64,000 nucleotides of DNA. Source: Solea solea. Taxonomy: Eukaryota; Chordata; Actinopteri; Pleuronectiformes; Soleidae. The notes under the pieces were generated by a model. The model was not told the origin of the DNA. It searched no databases and saw nothing but the letters and a program-made list of their open reading frames with translations. The stretch covers positions 19,900,886 to 19,964,885 of the forward strand of contig NC_081138.1 of assembly GCF_958295425.1 (NCBI RefSeq), given 5' to 3'. Made by a program: the position numbers and the translations under genes. Within the stretch, counting starts at the first letter, position 1; the number at the start of each line of letters is the position of its first letter. Below, piece after piece: positions 37,002 through 49,601 of the stretch.

Positions 37002-39590
37002 TGCCTGTTGCTCAGTTTTTCCACTTGGACAAAGACACTGTGTCTGACACAGCATTCCTGCCACTTTTAACATTTCTGTGTCTGTGCTCCTCTTTTTTTC
37101 CAATTCAGTCTTGGAACAGTGTTGAATTTACTCAGTGTAAAATTTACTCAGCTGTACTTGCTGACTGGCTTGCGCACACACGCTGTGAATGACAAACTAA
37201 ACACCCCCTGGCAAACACGAGCCCATTTCATGTTAAAAAATACTCATAGTTTGATATAGACTGTGTTTCTCTGTGGGGTCACGGGGGAACACAAAGAACA
37301 AATTGTTTTGGGGATGTCTAAAGAGAGGTTTTCCTCTGAATATTAGACTTCAATTCAGGACATTTGGTAGAAAATCACTCATGTAGACCACATACTATAT
37401 AGTCTTGAACTGTAAGGTCACATCAACCGTCTACACTCTTTATTTTGGTGCTGTGATATATGAACCTGTGCCAGTCCTGAAAGTCTGGAGTCGAATCACA
37501 CTGGTCCTAAATGTCCCCGCAGATTTACTGCCATGCAGCAGACTAGGCCTTCAACCTATGAAGGCATTTTGATGTGGGATTATGAATGTTTGATGGATGG
37601 ATTAAGACCCTATTACATTGAGGGCTGCAGATGATGATGATGTTTGGAGACTTTTATTCTTTCTATAGCCTCTTTGGAGTTGAGCACCAGACCTCATATG
37701 CCATAGAGCAAATATTATGGTCTATAAACAGTAGGATTTTCAACAAATCATTTCTCAGACAGCCCACTGGCATTTGCTAGTTACTCTGTGCTGTCGTTTG
37801 AGTGTGTCGAGTGTGATTGTGCATATGCATGTTGGTACAATTGCCCACTCCGTGTGGATGTGAAGGCGTTGGTTCATATTTTTTTTGCGATATACAGATT
37901 AGACATGCTCTAAATTCAAACAGCCTCACAGCTCAGTAATTCCAGCATCTTACCCACTTATATTTGGTGTGTGTGGTGGAGTGGTATGAGGGCTAAGAAG
38001 GAGGGTGTTGTTGGATGACACCGTGAGAAAGACGGTCGACTCTCTAAGCCTGATGTAGTGCTGCTCTATATTGCTTCTAAGGGATTTACAATAACGTCAC
38101 AGGAGAGTCATGGGAGAGGGGGGGAAATTAGGATTTAGTGCAAAATTGTAATATTATACTGATGTTAACATGGATCTCACAGATACGCCTGCACACACGG
38201 ATTATTTTATCCTTAACTGCCCTTTTCTTTCAGGGACTGAAATTTACAATCCAAACTTTACTTTGTTAGAAAAACAGAGAGAGCTGCTTTCTGCCAAACT
38301 TAGCCGAATAACAACAACCTGACAGCACCTTCTGCAGCAGGAAAAAAAAGCCTATTTTCCCCCCTTTTGGACTGAATTATGCATTGCAGCTTATAAAACA
38401 CTCCATGGCCATTGTGGTGTTACTTTCTACATATTACTTATTCAGCATGTCTAAGCTTAGGCTCCATTAGCATTGGGGAGAGAGAAATACGTCCTCGGCT
38501 CTTAGTGTTCAAACACAGGACAAACATTTAGGCAGAAGGTGAAAAGGCTCCATGAGTCATAGCCTCCCACTCTTTATGTTCTGTCTTCTGCTCTGCCCTC
38601 TTTTGGCGAATTAAGGCAGGATTTCATAGCCTTACGTTCCACATAGCATGCACTGCCACCGGCAGTAGAGTCCCAGGGTTTGGCATATTTGTCTATTAGA
38701 AGTGACATTGTTGCTCTGCACATCTTTGAACTGGATTGTCCTTTTAGGTTGGACTTGTCTCCGTGAATCAGCCATGGAGAACACAGCGTGTTTATTCTTC
38801 TGATATGTGTACAGCTCCAGCCGCTACCTGAATGAGGGGATTTGTATGTACTGTCGCCACACATATCAAGCGTAATGCCTCGAGTGTTCATTTCATATCA
38901 CAATCCCAAGTGTTGTACCGCAATTGAATTTGGGCATTTTTTCATTCCTTTGTGTGTCTGCCTTGGACATGTTGTCAGCGTGGAAAATTCACAGCGCCCT
39001 GCCACTCTTCCTCCGGCAACCTCTTGATGTGCCACAGTGAGAGTCATGTCATGAATAAACATGCTGATGTACAAAGAGATGAGTGTTGCTGAGAGATGAG
39101 ATAGACAGTTTACATGTGTTTGAAAGGGAGAGTCTACAAAAGGGGACGTGACAGGGTCATGATGAAGTCCCAATAAGAAATCCTGCAGCATCCATCACAA
39201 GCTGCGTTTTTGTTTGCATGTCTAGCAATTACTGAAACATGCATGCCGTTGCTCTGTGCTTATTGAAATCTTGTTTTAACAATCGTTTTGTGAAAGTTAA
39301 AACATTTCTACTAACCTTTGGCTCCCCAACTGATAGAGGCAAGCTGAGATCTTATGTTTGGAAATAATCTATGGAAGAAATAGTGAAATGGCGCAGCATT
39401 CAGGGGGCTTTTGTCACAAAAATAGATGAATAATTATGTTGCCATGTCAGACTGCAAGGCCAAAGATCTGGTGTCTCCTTGGGGCCTGAACACACAAGCA
39501 GTGGGTGTGTTGATGTGACCAAGAACCATTTTTATAAATGCATTTGCTGTGGTGACAGCCATGACCCTGCATATGTGCATGCACCCTATT
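37002..39590. other. Intergenic unique sequence
   Basis: No exon or repeat is recognised apart from short simple runs. The part at about 38,440-39,130 is listed as a conserved-element candidate. Open frames on both strands (61-105 codons) are unrelated to known families as far as I can tell. Confidence 0.45.
38440..39130. promoter_or_regulatory. Candidate conserved non-coding element
   Basis: About 700 bp of unique, GC-balanced sequence with several transcription-factor-like motifs (GCGAATTAAGG, TGACATTGTTG, GCAATTGAATT) and no coding signal: stops occur in all frames at ordinary density. The call is from sequence texture only, with no cross-species comparison. Confidence 0.2.
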
Positions 39591-39596
39591 CTTATT

Positions 39597-39866
39597 CATG
39601 CATTCATCTTCCACTGCTTTCTCCTCCACATGAGGGTCGTGGGGGGGCGATGGTGCCAATCTCAGCTGACAAAGGGCAAAAGGTGAGATACACCCCGGAC
39701 AGGTCACCAGTCCATCACTGGGCCAGATAGAGATAAACAACCATCCACTCTCACACCTACGGTCAATTGAGAGCGTCCAATTTGCCTAATCCCCATATCT
39801 GCACTTTTCTGAACTGTGGGAGGAAACCGGAGAAAACCCAAGCACACACAGGGAGAATATGCAGTA
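39597..39866 (-). mobile_element. Teleost tRNA-SINE, truncated copy, minus strand
   Basis: The reverse complement matches the body of the 51,402-51,784 SINE: the GTGTGTGCTTGGGTTTTCTC, CCTCCCACAGTTC, TGACCGTAGGTGTGAGAG and CGACCCTCATGTGGAGGA blocks. It is diverged and lacks the tRNA head. No clear target-site duplication was found. It abuts another dispersed repeat at about 39,900. Confidence 0.85.
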
Positions 39867-39899
39867 ATTCAATATTTCAATTTGGTTGTTAAAGGTGAA

Positions 39900-40110
39900 G
39901 ATTAATGTAACAATCACAAGCACATCTTTGGCTTTGCATACACAATATCCCAGGAATGTCTTGAGGGGAAACCTCACAAATTTGGCACTGATGTTCACTT
40001 GGAATTCAATGATGAATTAACTACATTATAGTGGTCAAAGGTCAAGGTCATTGTGACCACAAAAACATGCTTGTAGCCATTATGTGGAGATGACTCGCAT
40101 AACCTGGCTG
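39900..40110. repeat. Dispersed vertebrate/fish repeat (GGTCAAAGGTCAAGGTCA type)
   Basis: It contains GTGGTCAAAGGTCAAGGTCA (about 40,032), preceded by TTTGGCACTGATGTTCACTT. I recall this phrase from an abundant dispersed repeat in fish genomes. Its class is not certain to me, and no coding frame remains. Confidence 0.45.
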
Positions 40111-41037
40111 ATCAAGATAAAAAAAAAATGTGAGGTGGTAATTCTAGTTTATCACTGATTTCTTTCCTACTGGGGAATTTGCCTGAACATGAGTGCACTT
40201 TAGTAAGAGACCATTTTCTAAACCACTCAAGCATTCTAAGAACAGTCAGCCTGCCCAGACATTGGTTTACTTCACGGGATAATGTTAGTTTGGAGGATGA
40301 TTTGCTTTTATGCTTTTCAAAAGCCAGAAACACAACAAGTGTCATAGATGAGCTACAAATATTAGCATGTCCAGCATTACTTTGGAGGCAAAGAGGTATT
40401 TCAATACCTATGTATTCTTAAGGATTAATAAGAGCACCAGTGTAGGAATTCCAGAGTTTGAATGCTGATTGTCGCTGCTTTCGGAAGTTCATGCTCCAAC
40501 AAATAACACAGCAAACTTTCTTTAATTTTTCCTCAAACACATTGGTTTGTCCTAAAAATTGTATCTTTCAGTATAACAGTACAAACAGTAAAGCATAAAT
40601 CTACTCTCATGGTCACTTAATTAGGTAACAAGTTAACTGTCTCTGTAGATTCTCACTGATCCGAGTTATAATGTCTCCAAAAGTCATTGAATAATCAGTA
40701 AATTTGACTTGATTCAATAGTTTTTACACATGTTCAACTGCTTGTTAAGACAACCTGCTGCTAAGGTTAAACCAAGTGAGAATGGTAAGAAAGGTGATTC
40801 AAGTGACTTTAAATGTAGCATGGTTGTTGGTAGGTTTACAGTCTTCCAAGAGCACATAATACCCACACTAAAAATACCCTGTTTACTAATGATCTTAAAA
40901 TGTCATACCAGAGCTGCTTGAAAGGTTAATGGGCTGTTCCTTGAGTCATGCTTCATTTAAATTCAGTGGTTTTTGAGTTATTCTGCTGAAAGAGACAAAT
41001 ACAGAATAAGACTAAGACAATAACTTGGACTTCTTAA

Positions 41038-41415
41038 TGTCGTGTAGACGTGTTAGTCTGATTAATGTGGAGCTAGTCGTAGTCGGACTAACGGTGATGC
41101 AATTCATAGTCCGATTACTCCTTTAAGAAGATGAAGACGACATATAAATGTCCATCTAAATTGTATCACAACGAACATGTACAGGAAAACATACAGAATT
41201 ATGTATTGTTATGTAAAGGTCAACAGGAAATGGATTCAATACGCACTAGCTCATAGAGAGATATAGCGCCACCTATGGAGGCAGAGTCAGACGTACACAG
41301 CCAATAAATCGATTTTCTCCACCGTATGTGTACTCGGACTCAGCAAGTTGACCGATTGCCTGTCTTGGTCAGACTACGGCCTTAGCTCGATTAAAGTGTA
41401 CATACCGACTGATTC
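41038..41415. mobile_element. Degenerate terminal-inverted-repeat element (MITE-like)
   Basis: The left part (41,062-41,094: TTAATG-GAGCTAG-CGTAGTCGGACTAA) and the inverse of the right part (41,361-41,396: TTAATCGAGCTAAGG-CGTAGTCTGACCAA) align well with small gaps. The middle includes TAGCGCCACCTATGGAG, a phrase common in fish MITEs. There is no transposase frame. The borders and the target-site duplication could not be fixed by eye. Confidence 0.45.
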
Positions 41416-41429
41416 AGTACAATACAAAA

Positions 41430-44400
41430 ATAATTATGTCTTATATCAGTGACCTCTTCATGAATCAGTTGGTAATATTGGTTAATTTTTGCCTTGGATA
41501 AATAATGATGCACATGCTAGAATAATATACAAATGCAAAAAACAATAGCATGTGGTAAGAAATTAGATGAAATAGCATTGTCTTACCTCCATTTGAAATA
41601 GAATTGGTGTGGTACTGTATGTGGACAGCCAACTTTGTATCAGTATTATTGTTTGCTGCTTCATGCCAGCTTGGTTGTGTGCCCATATAGTTATACACGG
41701 TAGTATTAGGTAGTGCATCCTATCGTCGTCATTTTGAGCAGATCATCAGACGCGTCTCACATTCAGCTGCTCTCACATGCACGTGGCACTCGCCATCTGT
41801 CTCCTTTCCTCTGCGTGTTGAGAATGAATCGGATTAAAGTCTCGAATAGCAGCTGCTGAATGGTATGGCAGCTAGCAAAGAAACATGAAGCCATTATCAG
41901 GGGTAAAAAAAAAAATAGTCTCTCCTCGTTGATTTACTAGTCATGTACTTGTCCGACCGCTGTACGTATGGTGTCACAGGGACATCAGAAGAGGGCAGAG
42001 GGATTGTACGCTAACAGGTCAATCAGGAAAACACTGACATGCTGTCTGCATGGCCATGGTTGAATACTAACTAGGTTTCCACTGTGTCATTGTCACTGTG
42101 TATGTGATAATATGTGCTTTTGTTTTTGTTAAAATTTTCAATTCAGGTATAGACACTGATACAGCAGGAAATCAGCTTCTCAAAGGATAATGGCATTCAA
42201 TAGTTAAAAGAGTAAAATGTAAACAGTAAACAATAAACAGCAGTGAGTGTGTAACAGAGCTGTACTTACCAATCTAACAGTTGGAATCTTCTATTCTCAT
42301 TCCTTTTATTTCTTGTCTGAGTTAGGATTTTTATTGTTCCTCATTTCCAATCCTAGCACGTATTGGGTGAGAGGTAGAGGTGCAGGAAAGGAATCCTGAA
42401 TGAATGAAAAGGGGAAAACACATCATTTCCGTGGTGGGCTACAATGCAGCTGTTTGACATATACTTCTCTCTCATACTATAAGAAGAAATCAAATTGTCT
42501 GGGGGAAAACACAGAGTCGCAGACGAAAGAATGCTGAAATCAGTTTTAATGATTATGGTTACAGCTGTTTCAACCTACAGGATAAGATAGTCTCATGTGT
42601 TTTCCAACCTTACCGAAATATATCGATGAATATGAGGGTGCTTTTCTTGTTACGGGACTTCTGACACACAGTACAAGACGAGGAGAGAAAAAAACTAACC
42701 CTCAAACAAAAGGAGGACTATTGATTTCACAACATCACAATCACAGTATTCTCTATCTTCATATATTGCAGTGTCCTACTTTTTTGACATAACTGGACTT
42801 ATGGACAGTGCTGTGTTTTCTTTCTCATCAAGTTAACTTTATGTTCATAATAAATCATATTGCATCTCTACACTCTAGTGTTGTTGAATTTTTAACTTCT
42901 TTTTTTTTCTCCTTTTCAAAATGAGGTACATTTAGTCAAATTGAATCTACTCACTCTCCTGAATCCTATTATTTTTTGCAGATGCCAATTCTCAAACAAC
43001 ATTAAGTGAAACGTTTTGTATAGAGGACAAAACTACATTTACATGAGCATTAACATTTGCTGTGGCCAGTACAAGTCACTCAAAATGACCTCAATTAGGG
43101 GCCTAAATCTTCTCTCTTTCATTTTTGAAGCTGTAGCCCTGCAGCTTTTTCGCTGCTGATTTGCTTTAAGTTATAGTGACTAGGTCTGTCAGTGGTCCAA
43201 TACCAGCATTTAATGATGTCATAAAGTTGTCTGCCCTGACAGCTTTCCATGGAAGACAATCAAGTAAACAGATAAAAGTCAGTGCTGGCCTGAAGCATCC
43301 TGGGTACACAGTCCTCATTAATGTAAGGCTTCCTCTCTTGTAAAAGAAAGCAATAATACTCTATGTAGGATGAAAGTTCATCACCTTACTCTATTGTCCT
43401 CCATAGGATTATAGACATTTATTTCTAAACATATTAAACATGCCATATGTGATGAGAATAAAATATATTTGGATGGAAGGATGTTTTTATTAAACCACAC
43501 TCACTTTACTGTTGGTGGGGGAAAAAGGGGAAAAGGAGAGGATGAGAGGGGAGAAGAGATGCAGATAAAGAGATCAGGAGCAGATAAAAAGACTAGTTAT
43601 CTCTGTTAGTTACTTTATTATGCTGTAAAATAGTGTATTCATAATTGATGTGATAATAACTATGCTGATATAATTTATTATAATAGTAATATAATATCAA
43701 AACAATGATTACTACATTTTGTAGCCCAATTTGGCCAAGTACTATCCCCTAACCTGGTGGTTAAGAACTGCATTTGTTCAAAATGACAAACCAGCATAAT
43801 GAGCAGAAAGCTGTCGGTGGAAGAAGTGTTCACTCCTATTGGCAAAGACAATACAACAACTTGGAATGGCTGGAAAAACGAAAGTAACTACAGAGAAAAA
43901 GACATCAAACAGGTTTGCAAAGGAAAACATCAACAGCTAATGACGGACAGAGAGCTGTGATGAAACCCCCCCCAAACTACAATCACTGACATCACCAACC
44001 TCCACACGGCAGGGATGACGGTGTCACAGTTCACCGTTTGAAGATGAGTGCAAGAGCAGAAACATACAGGCCCCAAGATGCAAACCACTCATCAGCAGCA
44101 AGAATCGAAGGCCAGAGTGGAATTTAGATTTTATGTAGTCATGAGACCAAGGGTTAGGGTCTCTGCTTCTTGATCTGCTCTGTGACATTCTAAAGGCCAA
44201 AGAGAAAAGAAACCTGATCTAATGCAGCAAAAATATCCCCAAAATATAAAGTCAACACAACAAAGGACTTCATCATTGTTAGCTTCTGTCAAGTGTTTCT
44301 GTTTGCAGCCATCTTGTTTTAGCACAATGTTGCTGTAAATGTGTAAATAAAGTAAGCTTTTAAACACAACTTTGAGCTACAGTCTTCAGTATTTCGACAG

Positions 44401-45317
44401 AAATTTAGCAACGTGCACCTACTTCAGTGTGTCACAACATATTTAACTATACTTCATATGTCCTTCATCTTTTGTAGGACTGAGGATTAATGGACATCTA
44501 ATATTAAAGGACAAACAAATCTTAGTACATATCCCCTGCTATCACAACATATCTTCAGGTATTGAGCAGGATCACAGGAGAAGATGTGTAATGTGGTAAT
44601 ATGTTTGTTATTAGTCATCTTAAATGTCTTTACTATGTACTTTACTTTTTTTTTTTACTCTACTCACATTTTTCCAGCTGGTCACTGAAGTCTAATTGGC
44701 AACGTTCTCACCAGCCCAGCTCTTTAATTTAAAAGCAACAGAGCAGAAGACCAAATATACCACAGTCTGGTCAAATTAAACTGGGCTCTACCAGCCTGAT
44801 GAGGTGTCCGGCACAGTGTGAAAACAGCACCTGCATTTAGGCCCAAATGGAGACGATATTTCACTAAGTGCAGACACCCAGAGAAAAGGAATCACTGTAT
44901 TAAAGACTCACCACAGTATATAAGTGTTAGCCTCTAATCTTAAGATATGCACTTGTAAACCAAGTCTTCATAGGGTAACATTTAATGTGTTCTTTGGCAA
45001 TCATTTTCAAAATAAAAAAAAATAGATAAGCACAAGCCAATCACCGGGGGAAGTCACATGCTGGCAGAAGCAGCTCCTGTAAATGAGTTGCATTCCCTTC
45101 TTTCCGTAATCATCAACCCAAAACAAGAGTGTGTTGCTCTCACACAAAACTCCTCGCCTTAAGTGTGAGGACACAGGGTTTGTGATAACAACCAGTATCT
45201 TTGCAAGGGAGACATCAAAGTGAAAAAATGTGCAAGTTGCAAATAAAATGTAGCCTGGTGCACACTGACAGTACAAGCACACGTCAGTGTATTAGGATTC
45301 TAAAACAAACGGTACAT
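41430..45317. other. Intergenic AT-rich sequence
   Basis: No exon, RNA gene or recognisable mobile element. It includes a polypurine stretch at about 43,516-43,560 (G- and A-runs with few interruptions) and short homopolymer runs near 42,900 and 44,646. Small open frames show no family resemblance. Confidence 0.45.
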
Positions 45318-45510
45318 CACCTGGGGGTAAATGGTAAATGATTTAGTTTAGTTTTGCCATTCACACAGTGCATCTACTGTATATGTGCAGCACATTTTTT
45401 ATCACTCATCTTTCAAACCCATTCACACGCTGCCGGCACAGCAACGTGGGGTTAAGTGTGTTACCAAAGGACACATCGGCATGTAGACTATAGCGGAATC
45501 GAACCGAAAA
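45318..45510. repeat. Dispersed fish repeat, copy 1
   Basis: It holds GGTAAATGGTAAATGA, then GTGCAGCACATTTTTTATCA, CCCATTCACAC and GGGGTTAAGTGTGTTACC, with ACACATCGGCATGTAGACT and GAATCGAACC at the end. The same order of phrases occurs inverted at 52,262-52,412 in this window. The family is familiar from fish genomes; its class is uncertain. Confidence 0.65.
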
Positions 45511-45548
45511 GCTTCAAGCACATGAATATTCTGATTTATAAAACCATG

Positions 45549-45576
45549 CACACACACACACACACACACACACACG
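45549..45576. repeat. (CA)n microsatellite
   Basis: About fourteen CA dinucleotides. It directly follows the dispersed repeat copy by some 40 bp. Confidence 0.9.
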
Positions 45577-48186
45577 TCTGAAGCTAGTTTCACTTTAAAA
45601 ATCACACTCAATTTTAGCGCAGCTTTCGTGAGCTTCAGGGAACACCCAAACTTGCCCACAAATAATGCGAAAAAATTCCCCAGATCAATAGTCAATGATC
45701 GGAGATTGACTGGAAAATCATGGCAAACAGTAGACTAAGTAGAGGAAGTAGAGGATCACACGATCACGAAACCGAGGCAAGAAAAAAGGCTTTACACGGT
45801 GTCGTCATCCCTAAAAAAGGAGTCAGAGTGACAGAATGTGGCAGATATCGTAAATGAAGAAGGTCAATGATGCTGCTCCACAACAGCTCACACTAAAGTT
45901 CCACTCCTCCTGTGAGTTGGGGGAAAAGAGTGAGTGGCCACCACATATGTGGGTATCCAGTCACCTGAAATGTTTATGAATGGTTTGAGGGGTTAGACAT
46001 TGTAAGAGGGCTTGTTTGTACTAACAGTATCACCTAACCAAGAAGCCCAATTTCTGAATCCAGTGTGACACAAAGATCCAGCAGGACCAGCTCGTGGAAG
46101 TCAGAACCAGCTCAGAATCCATTTATCATCACTGGCCAGCAGCACTGGTCTCTGAAAATCATCTCCCTCTGAAGCCTTACATTTGCCACATCCTCTAGCA
46201 CAGCCAAATAAGTCATTGCATTGCCCCCATCTGGTTGAATCCAAGCGGCTTCAGTTTCAATAATTATTTACTACATTTAATATTTAACAAGAATAAAACA
46301 TATACACATTTGAAGTAAATACAGTTTTACCATGAGTGATAAACGTGGCTTAGTCAAAAACTCAAACAACCATTTCCATGTCAATATCCTCCTTGATAAA
46401 CATCAGCAGAAGATTCATTTTACAGACAGCATCTTATTCAATCAAGTGCCAAGACCAGCAGCTGGGCAGTAATTTACCAGGTTTTTACTGTTTATTCTGT
46501 TTTAATATGCATCAAGGAACATCTGCAGGCAAAAGTTCACTCACTTATCATGAATCATCAACCCTTTCAAATTCTGTGAATATCACCAAACTAAATTTAT
46601 ACTATACTACATACTGTTGTTGGATTTATGACTTTATTATATGTTTAACGTCTTTGTAAAAAAAGAAAAAAGTCATGGTTGTACTTCATACGAGTGTCAC
46701 TGTGCATCACTGTCTCTACATTATGGTGTGTTTTTATGAGTTAATCATGTTACATCAACCTGCACAGGGAATATATATATATGAAAATTAGCCATTTTCT
46801 ACAGGCACATTTGCACGTGTATGTTCTGTACATAGTACTGTTCCTATTTTCAAAAATAAATAAGATATTCTATTCCATTCCCCTTGTCTACGGTGTCATT
46901 ATCTCCAATGTGTTTTGCATAACAACAACAACAACAGCCGCCATAATACAAATAATAGAGATGCCGTTTACAGGAATCCGTGCAGCTCCCATCTGTCAAC
47001 AGGCAAAGCCCAGGTGATACATGTGATTGCTTGCATGCCTGCCTTCATTAACCATGCACGCCACATCCATGTCTCTTTTGATGGATACCTTCATGGCACC
47101 TTAGTACATTTCAGTGAAGCACTTGACCTTTATCGATATGGCCCACTTCAATATACTGAGCAATGAAGGGCTCCTTCAATTTAATACACGATTGGTTTTG
47201 TCAAAAGCCTGCAGTGTGTGACGATCTGTTTAGATTTATGTGGCTAGCTCATTGCTAAATGAATAAAATTAAATGAACTCTCGAGATGAATGGAATGCTA
47301 AACACCAAAAGATGAATACAAGATCAGTGTGTACGCCTACATTAAATGCAGGTCAGTGGTTTTGACCCATGCTTTTATTTAAACTAATGCTTGTTTCCAT
47401 GATCATACGATCTATCTGTAACATCCTAATGGGATTTAGATATCTTCATTTGCCAAGGAAACACACATAATTTGCAGATGCTGCGTAAGAGGCGAGGCTG
47501 TGTGATAAAACCGCATTGGATGGGACAAGCAGTCAGTGGCAGAATTACAGAGTTAAGTTCTGTATTAATTGGTTGGCTTTTATCTCTGCACTCTGCAGGA
47601 GGCCGCTTTATGATCGATCCCTGGAGATGCCTCCACTGTGGAAGTCGGAGGGATCGTTTCCCAGAGTAGAAGACAATGCAACCATTAGTTAATTCTGATG
47701 TAAGCTTTTCACTGACATTTGAAGGTCACTATAGTGTTTCTCTACACTCTGTACTCAAGGGCACAACTATCAGGACTTTTATTGTTCTACTTCTGTCCTC
47801 ATATGAACCCAGTGTATATTCGGTGCTCCATCACCTATGCATCTCCTCCTTTTAGATGAAAGTTTAACTGCTTTGACAGAACCTCGAGATAATGAAATGC
47901 AATCAACACTTTTCAACTCCTTATCAGAACTGTAGTGTAGGCTGAGAAACAAACAGAAGACATTTTTACTTCATTGTAACCATTTTGTAGACCTTTTAAA
48001 ATGACTCGCCACATTCCTTAATCAGAATATGGCTTTTGTACAAGGAGAATTTTATAGTCACATCTAGTCACCTATTTTTTTCTCATGTCCTCTGTGGTGT
48101 GCATGTGCATGTGCATGTTCAGTACATGATCAAAGGTCCAGTCTCTCAGGGGCCTTAAACAACCTTTCTGACCCAGTCATTTAATG
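45577..48186. other. Intergenic unique sequence
   Basis: No exon or mobile element recognised. A short (AAC)n run lies at about 46,921-46,938 and an (AT)n run at about 46,771-46,781. The block 47,190-47,670 is listed as a conserved-element candidate. Confidence 0.45.
47190..47670. promoter_or_regulatory. Candidate conserved non-coding element
   Basis: About 480 bp of unique sequence with dense homeodomain/POU-like words (GCTAAATGAATAAAATTAAAT, GTATTAATTGG split across the block) and no repeat signature. The open frame at 47,472-47,669 has no recognisable product. The call is from texture only. Confidence 0.2.
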
Positions 48187-48189
48187 TCA

Positions 48190-48945
48190 ACTGGCGCCAG
48201 AGGCACTGGTACTTCCCTGAGGTGTGAACAGTTGCGTCATAGCCGTTGTCTGTCCTGGTTCTCCACCTCGTCTGAATGTGGTGTAGGTGCAGGACCTACA
48301 ACTGTCCCTGTGGTGTGTGTGGGTATGATCCACACCTGCTATCCAGGCTGAAGAGGTGGCAGGTTTTGAGGAGGGTGTCTCCAGTTTAACACTTGTTGTT
48401 GTTGCTGTTTTGATGCCATGTCCTTTATCTCTGGATCTTTCCAGGTCAGGCAACTGTGGTTGTAACTGCTCTGGTAACACTGGGACTGGTGTCCTGATTC
48501 TCCTCCCCATTAGTAGTTGTGCATGAGAGCTCACATGCACCAGTGGAGTGGCCTTGTAGGCCAACAGCTGTGTGGAAATCTCCCTGCTTTTCTAAGAGGA
48601 GCTTCACAGTTCTGACAGCCCGTTCTGCCTTCCCATTACTGTAGGATAACAGGGGCTCCTTGTCATGTGCATGAAATCATAGTCTTGTACAAAATGAGCA
48701 AATTCATGACAGTAGAACTGACGACAATTGTCCCTGACAAGCACTTCTGGGCATCCATACCTAACAATCACAGCTTTATATATTTTTGAAATAGTCTGTT
48801 TGGTTGATTTGCTTCCAGGGAGGGTGCACATTTCAATTTAGTAAAAGGAATAGTCTATCACAACTAAATAGTTCCCATTCTGCCATTGGAAAAGATCTGC
48901 CGAGACCCTCTGCCATCTGTTTGGGAGGTGGGTTGTGAGCAGAAG
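48190..48945 (-). pseudogene. Ty3/gypsy retrotransposon integrase remnant
   Basis: Read on the minus strand, three frame-shifted pieces together cover an integrase core and the pol region after it. The first catalytic Asp lies in SADLFQW (codon 48,895-48,897), the second Asp in LVRDN (48,730-48,732), and the Glu in NGKAERAV (48,623-48,625). The D-D distance fits the family. The D-E distance is one base short of the expected 35-residue spacing, so a frameshift separates them, and an in-frame TAA lies at 48,838-48,840. A further piece (48,187-48,564) has AQLLMGRRIRTPVPVLPEQL, the usual post-integrase region of fish gypsy elements. No LTRs, reverse transcriptase or gag were found, so this is a dead fragment. 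Confidence 0.88.
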
Positions 48946-49457
48946 CTAGAGTGGTGTTTGAGCACTAATCTGGCATCTCTCAATTATTTGCTTTAAACTG
49001 ATTAGTCATTTTTTTTTTTTGCATTGACACCACTAGATATTTACACTGCATCTGTGCTACTCTGAGCTTGTGTTTTGAATTTGGTCCTTGCTTTTCTCTG
49101 TCCTCGTGAGAGGTCTGTTTATTTTTTGACCTTTGCATTGTTGAATCCATCTGTCCTCTGGTTGGCTTTGTTGGGAGAGTTTTGTCCTTGGAGGAGAGGC
49201 AAGATGAAAGATGCATGTGGGTACATGCAGCGTGAGAAGTAGCAGGAGATCTACACCACAGAGAGTTAATTAGGATCTCCCTTTCCCAGGCAATCACTCT
49301 GCTCTCGACGGCAATGTTTCCCGAACAAATCTCTCTATGACTGGAGAAGACAGGCGGAAAGAATGGCAGAGAGATGCAAGGAAGGGGCTTGACCTTGGAT
49401 AGGTGTTGTGATGCATCTGCTGGTTTCATGCTCACATCAGTCTGCCTGGTAATAAGT
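48946..49457. other. Intergenic sequence with an unrecognised 166-codon open frame
   Basis: The longest non-repeat open frame of the window (48,980-49,480, minus) lies here. Its start is inside a SINE tail and its composition looks random, so I do not call it a gene. The part at about 49,210-49,380 is unique sequence with GTTAATTAGGATC and could be a conserved element. Confidence 0.35.
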
Positions 49458-49469
49458 ATGTTTAAGATG

Positions 49470-49589
49470 CATTCATTCATTTATCTTCTACCGCTTTATC
49501 CTCCACATGAGGGTTGTGGGGGGGGGGGCACTGGTGCCAATCCTAGCTGACATGGGGCAAAAGGCGCGGTACACCTTGGACAGGTCATA
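49470..49589 (-). mobile_element. Teleost tRNA-SINE, strongly 5'-truncated, minus strand
   Basis: The reverse complement matches the 3' end of the SINE family (GTGTACC-GCC-like stretch, CGACCCTC-like ACCCTCATGTGGAGGAT, GATAAAGCGGTAGAAGATAA tail). The flanks ATGTTTAAGATG (49,458-49,469) and ATGTTTAACATG (49,590-49,601) match at 11 of 12 and are the probable target-site duplication. The copy holds a run of ten or so G at about 49,518-49,527. Confidence 0.85.
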
Positions 49590-49601
49590 ATGTTTAACAT
49601 G

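Noticed and set aside
43514..43600. G-quadruplex or H-DNA forming polypurine tract
   Set aside because: There are only three G4-length runs with a long gap and T interruptions; too weak to report as structure.
48980..49480. 166-codon open frame on the minus strand
   Set aside because: It starts in a SINE tail, ends in an A/T run, has random-looking composition and resembles no family I know.
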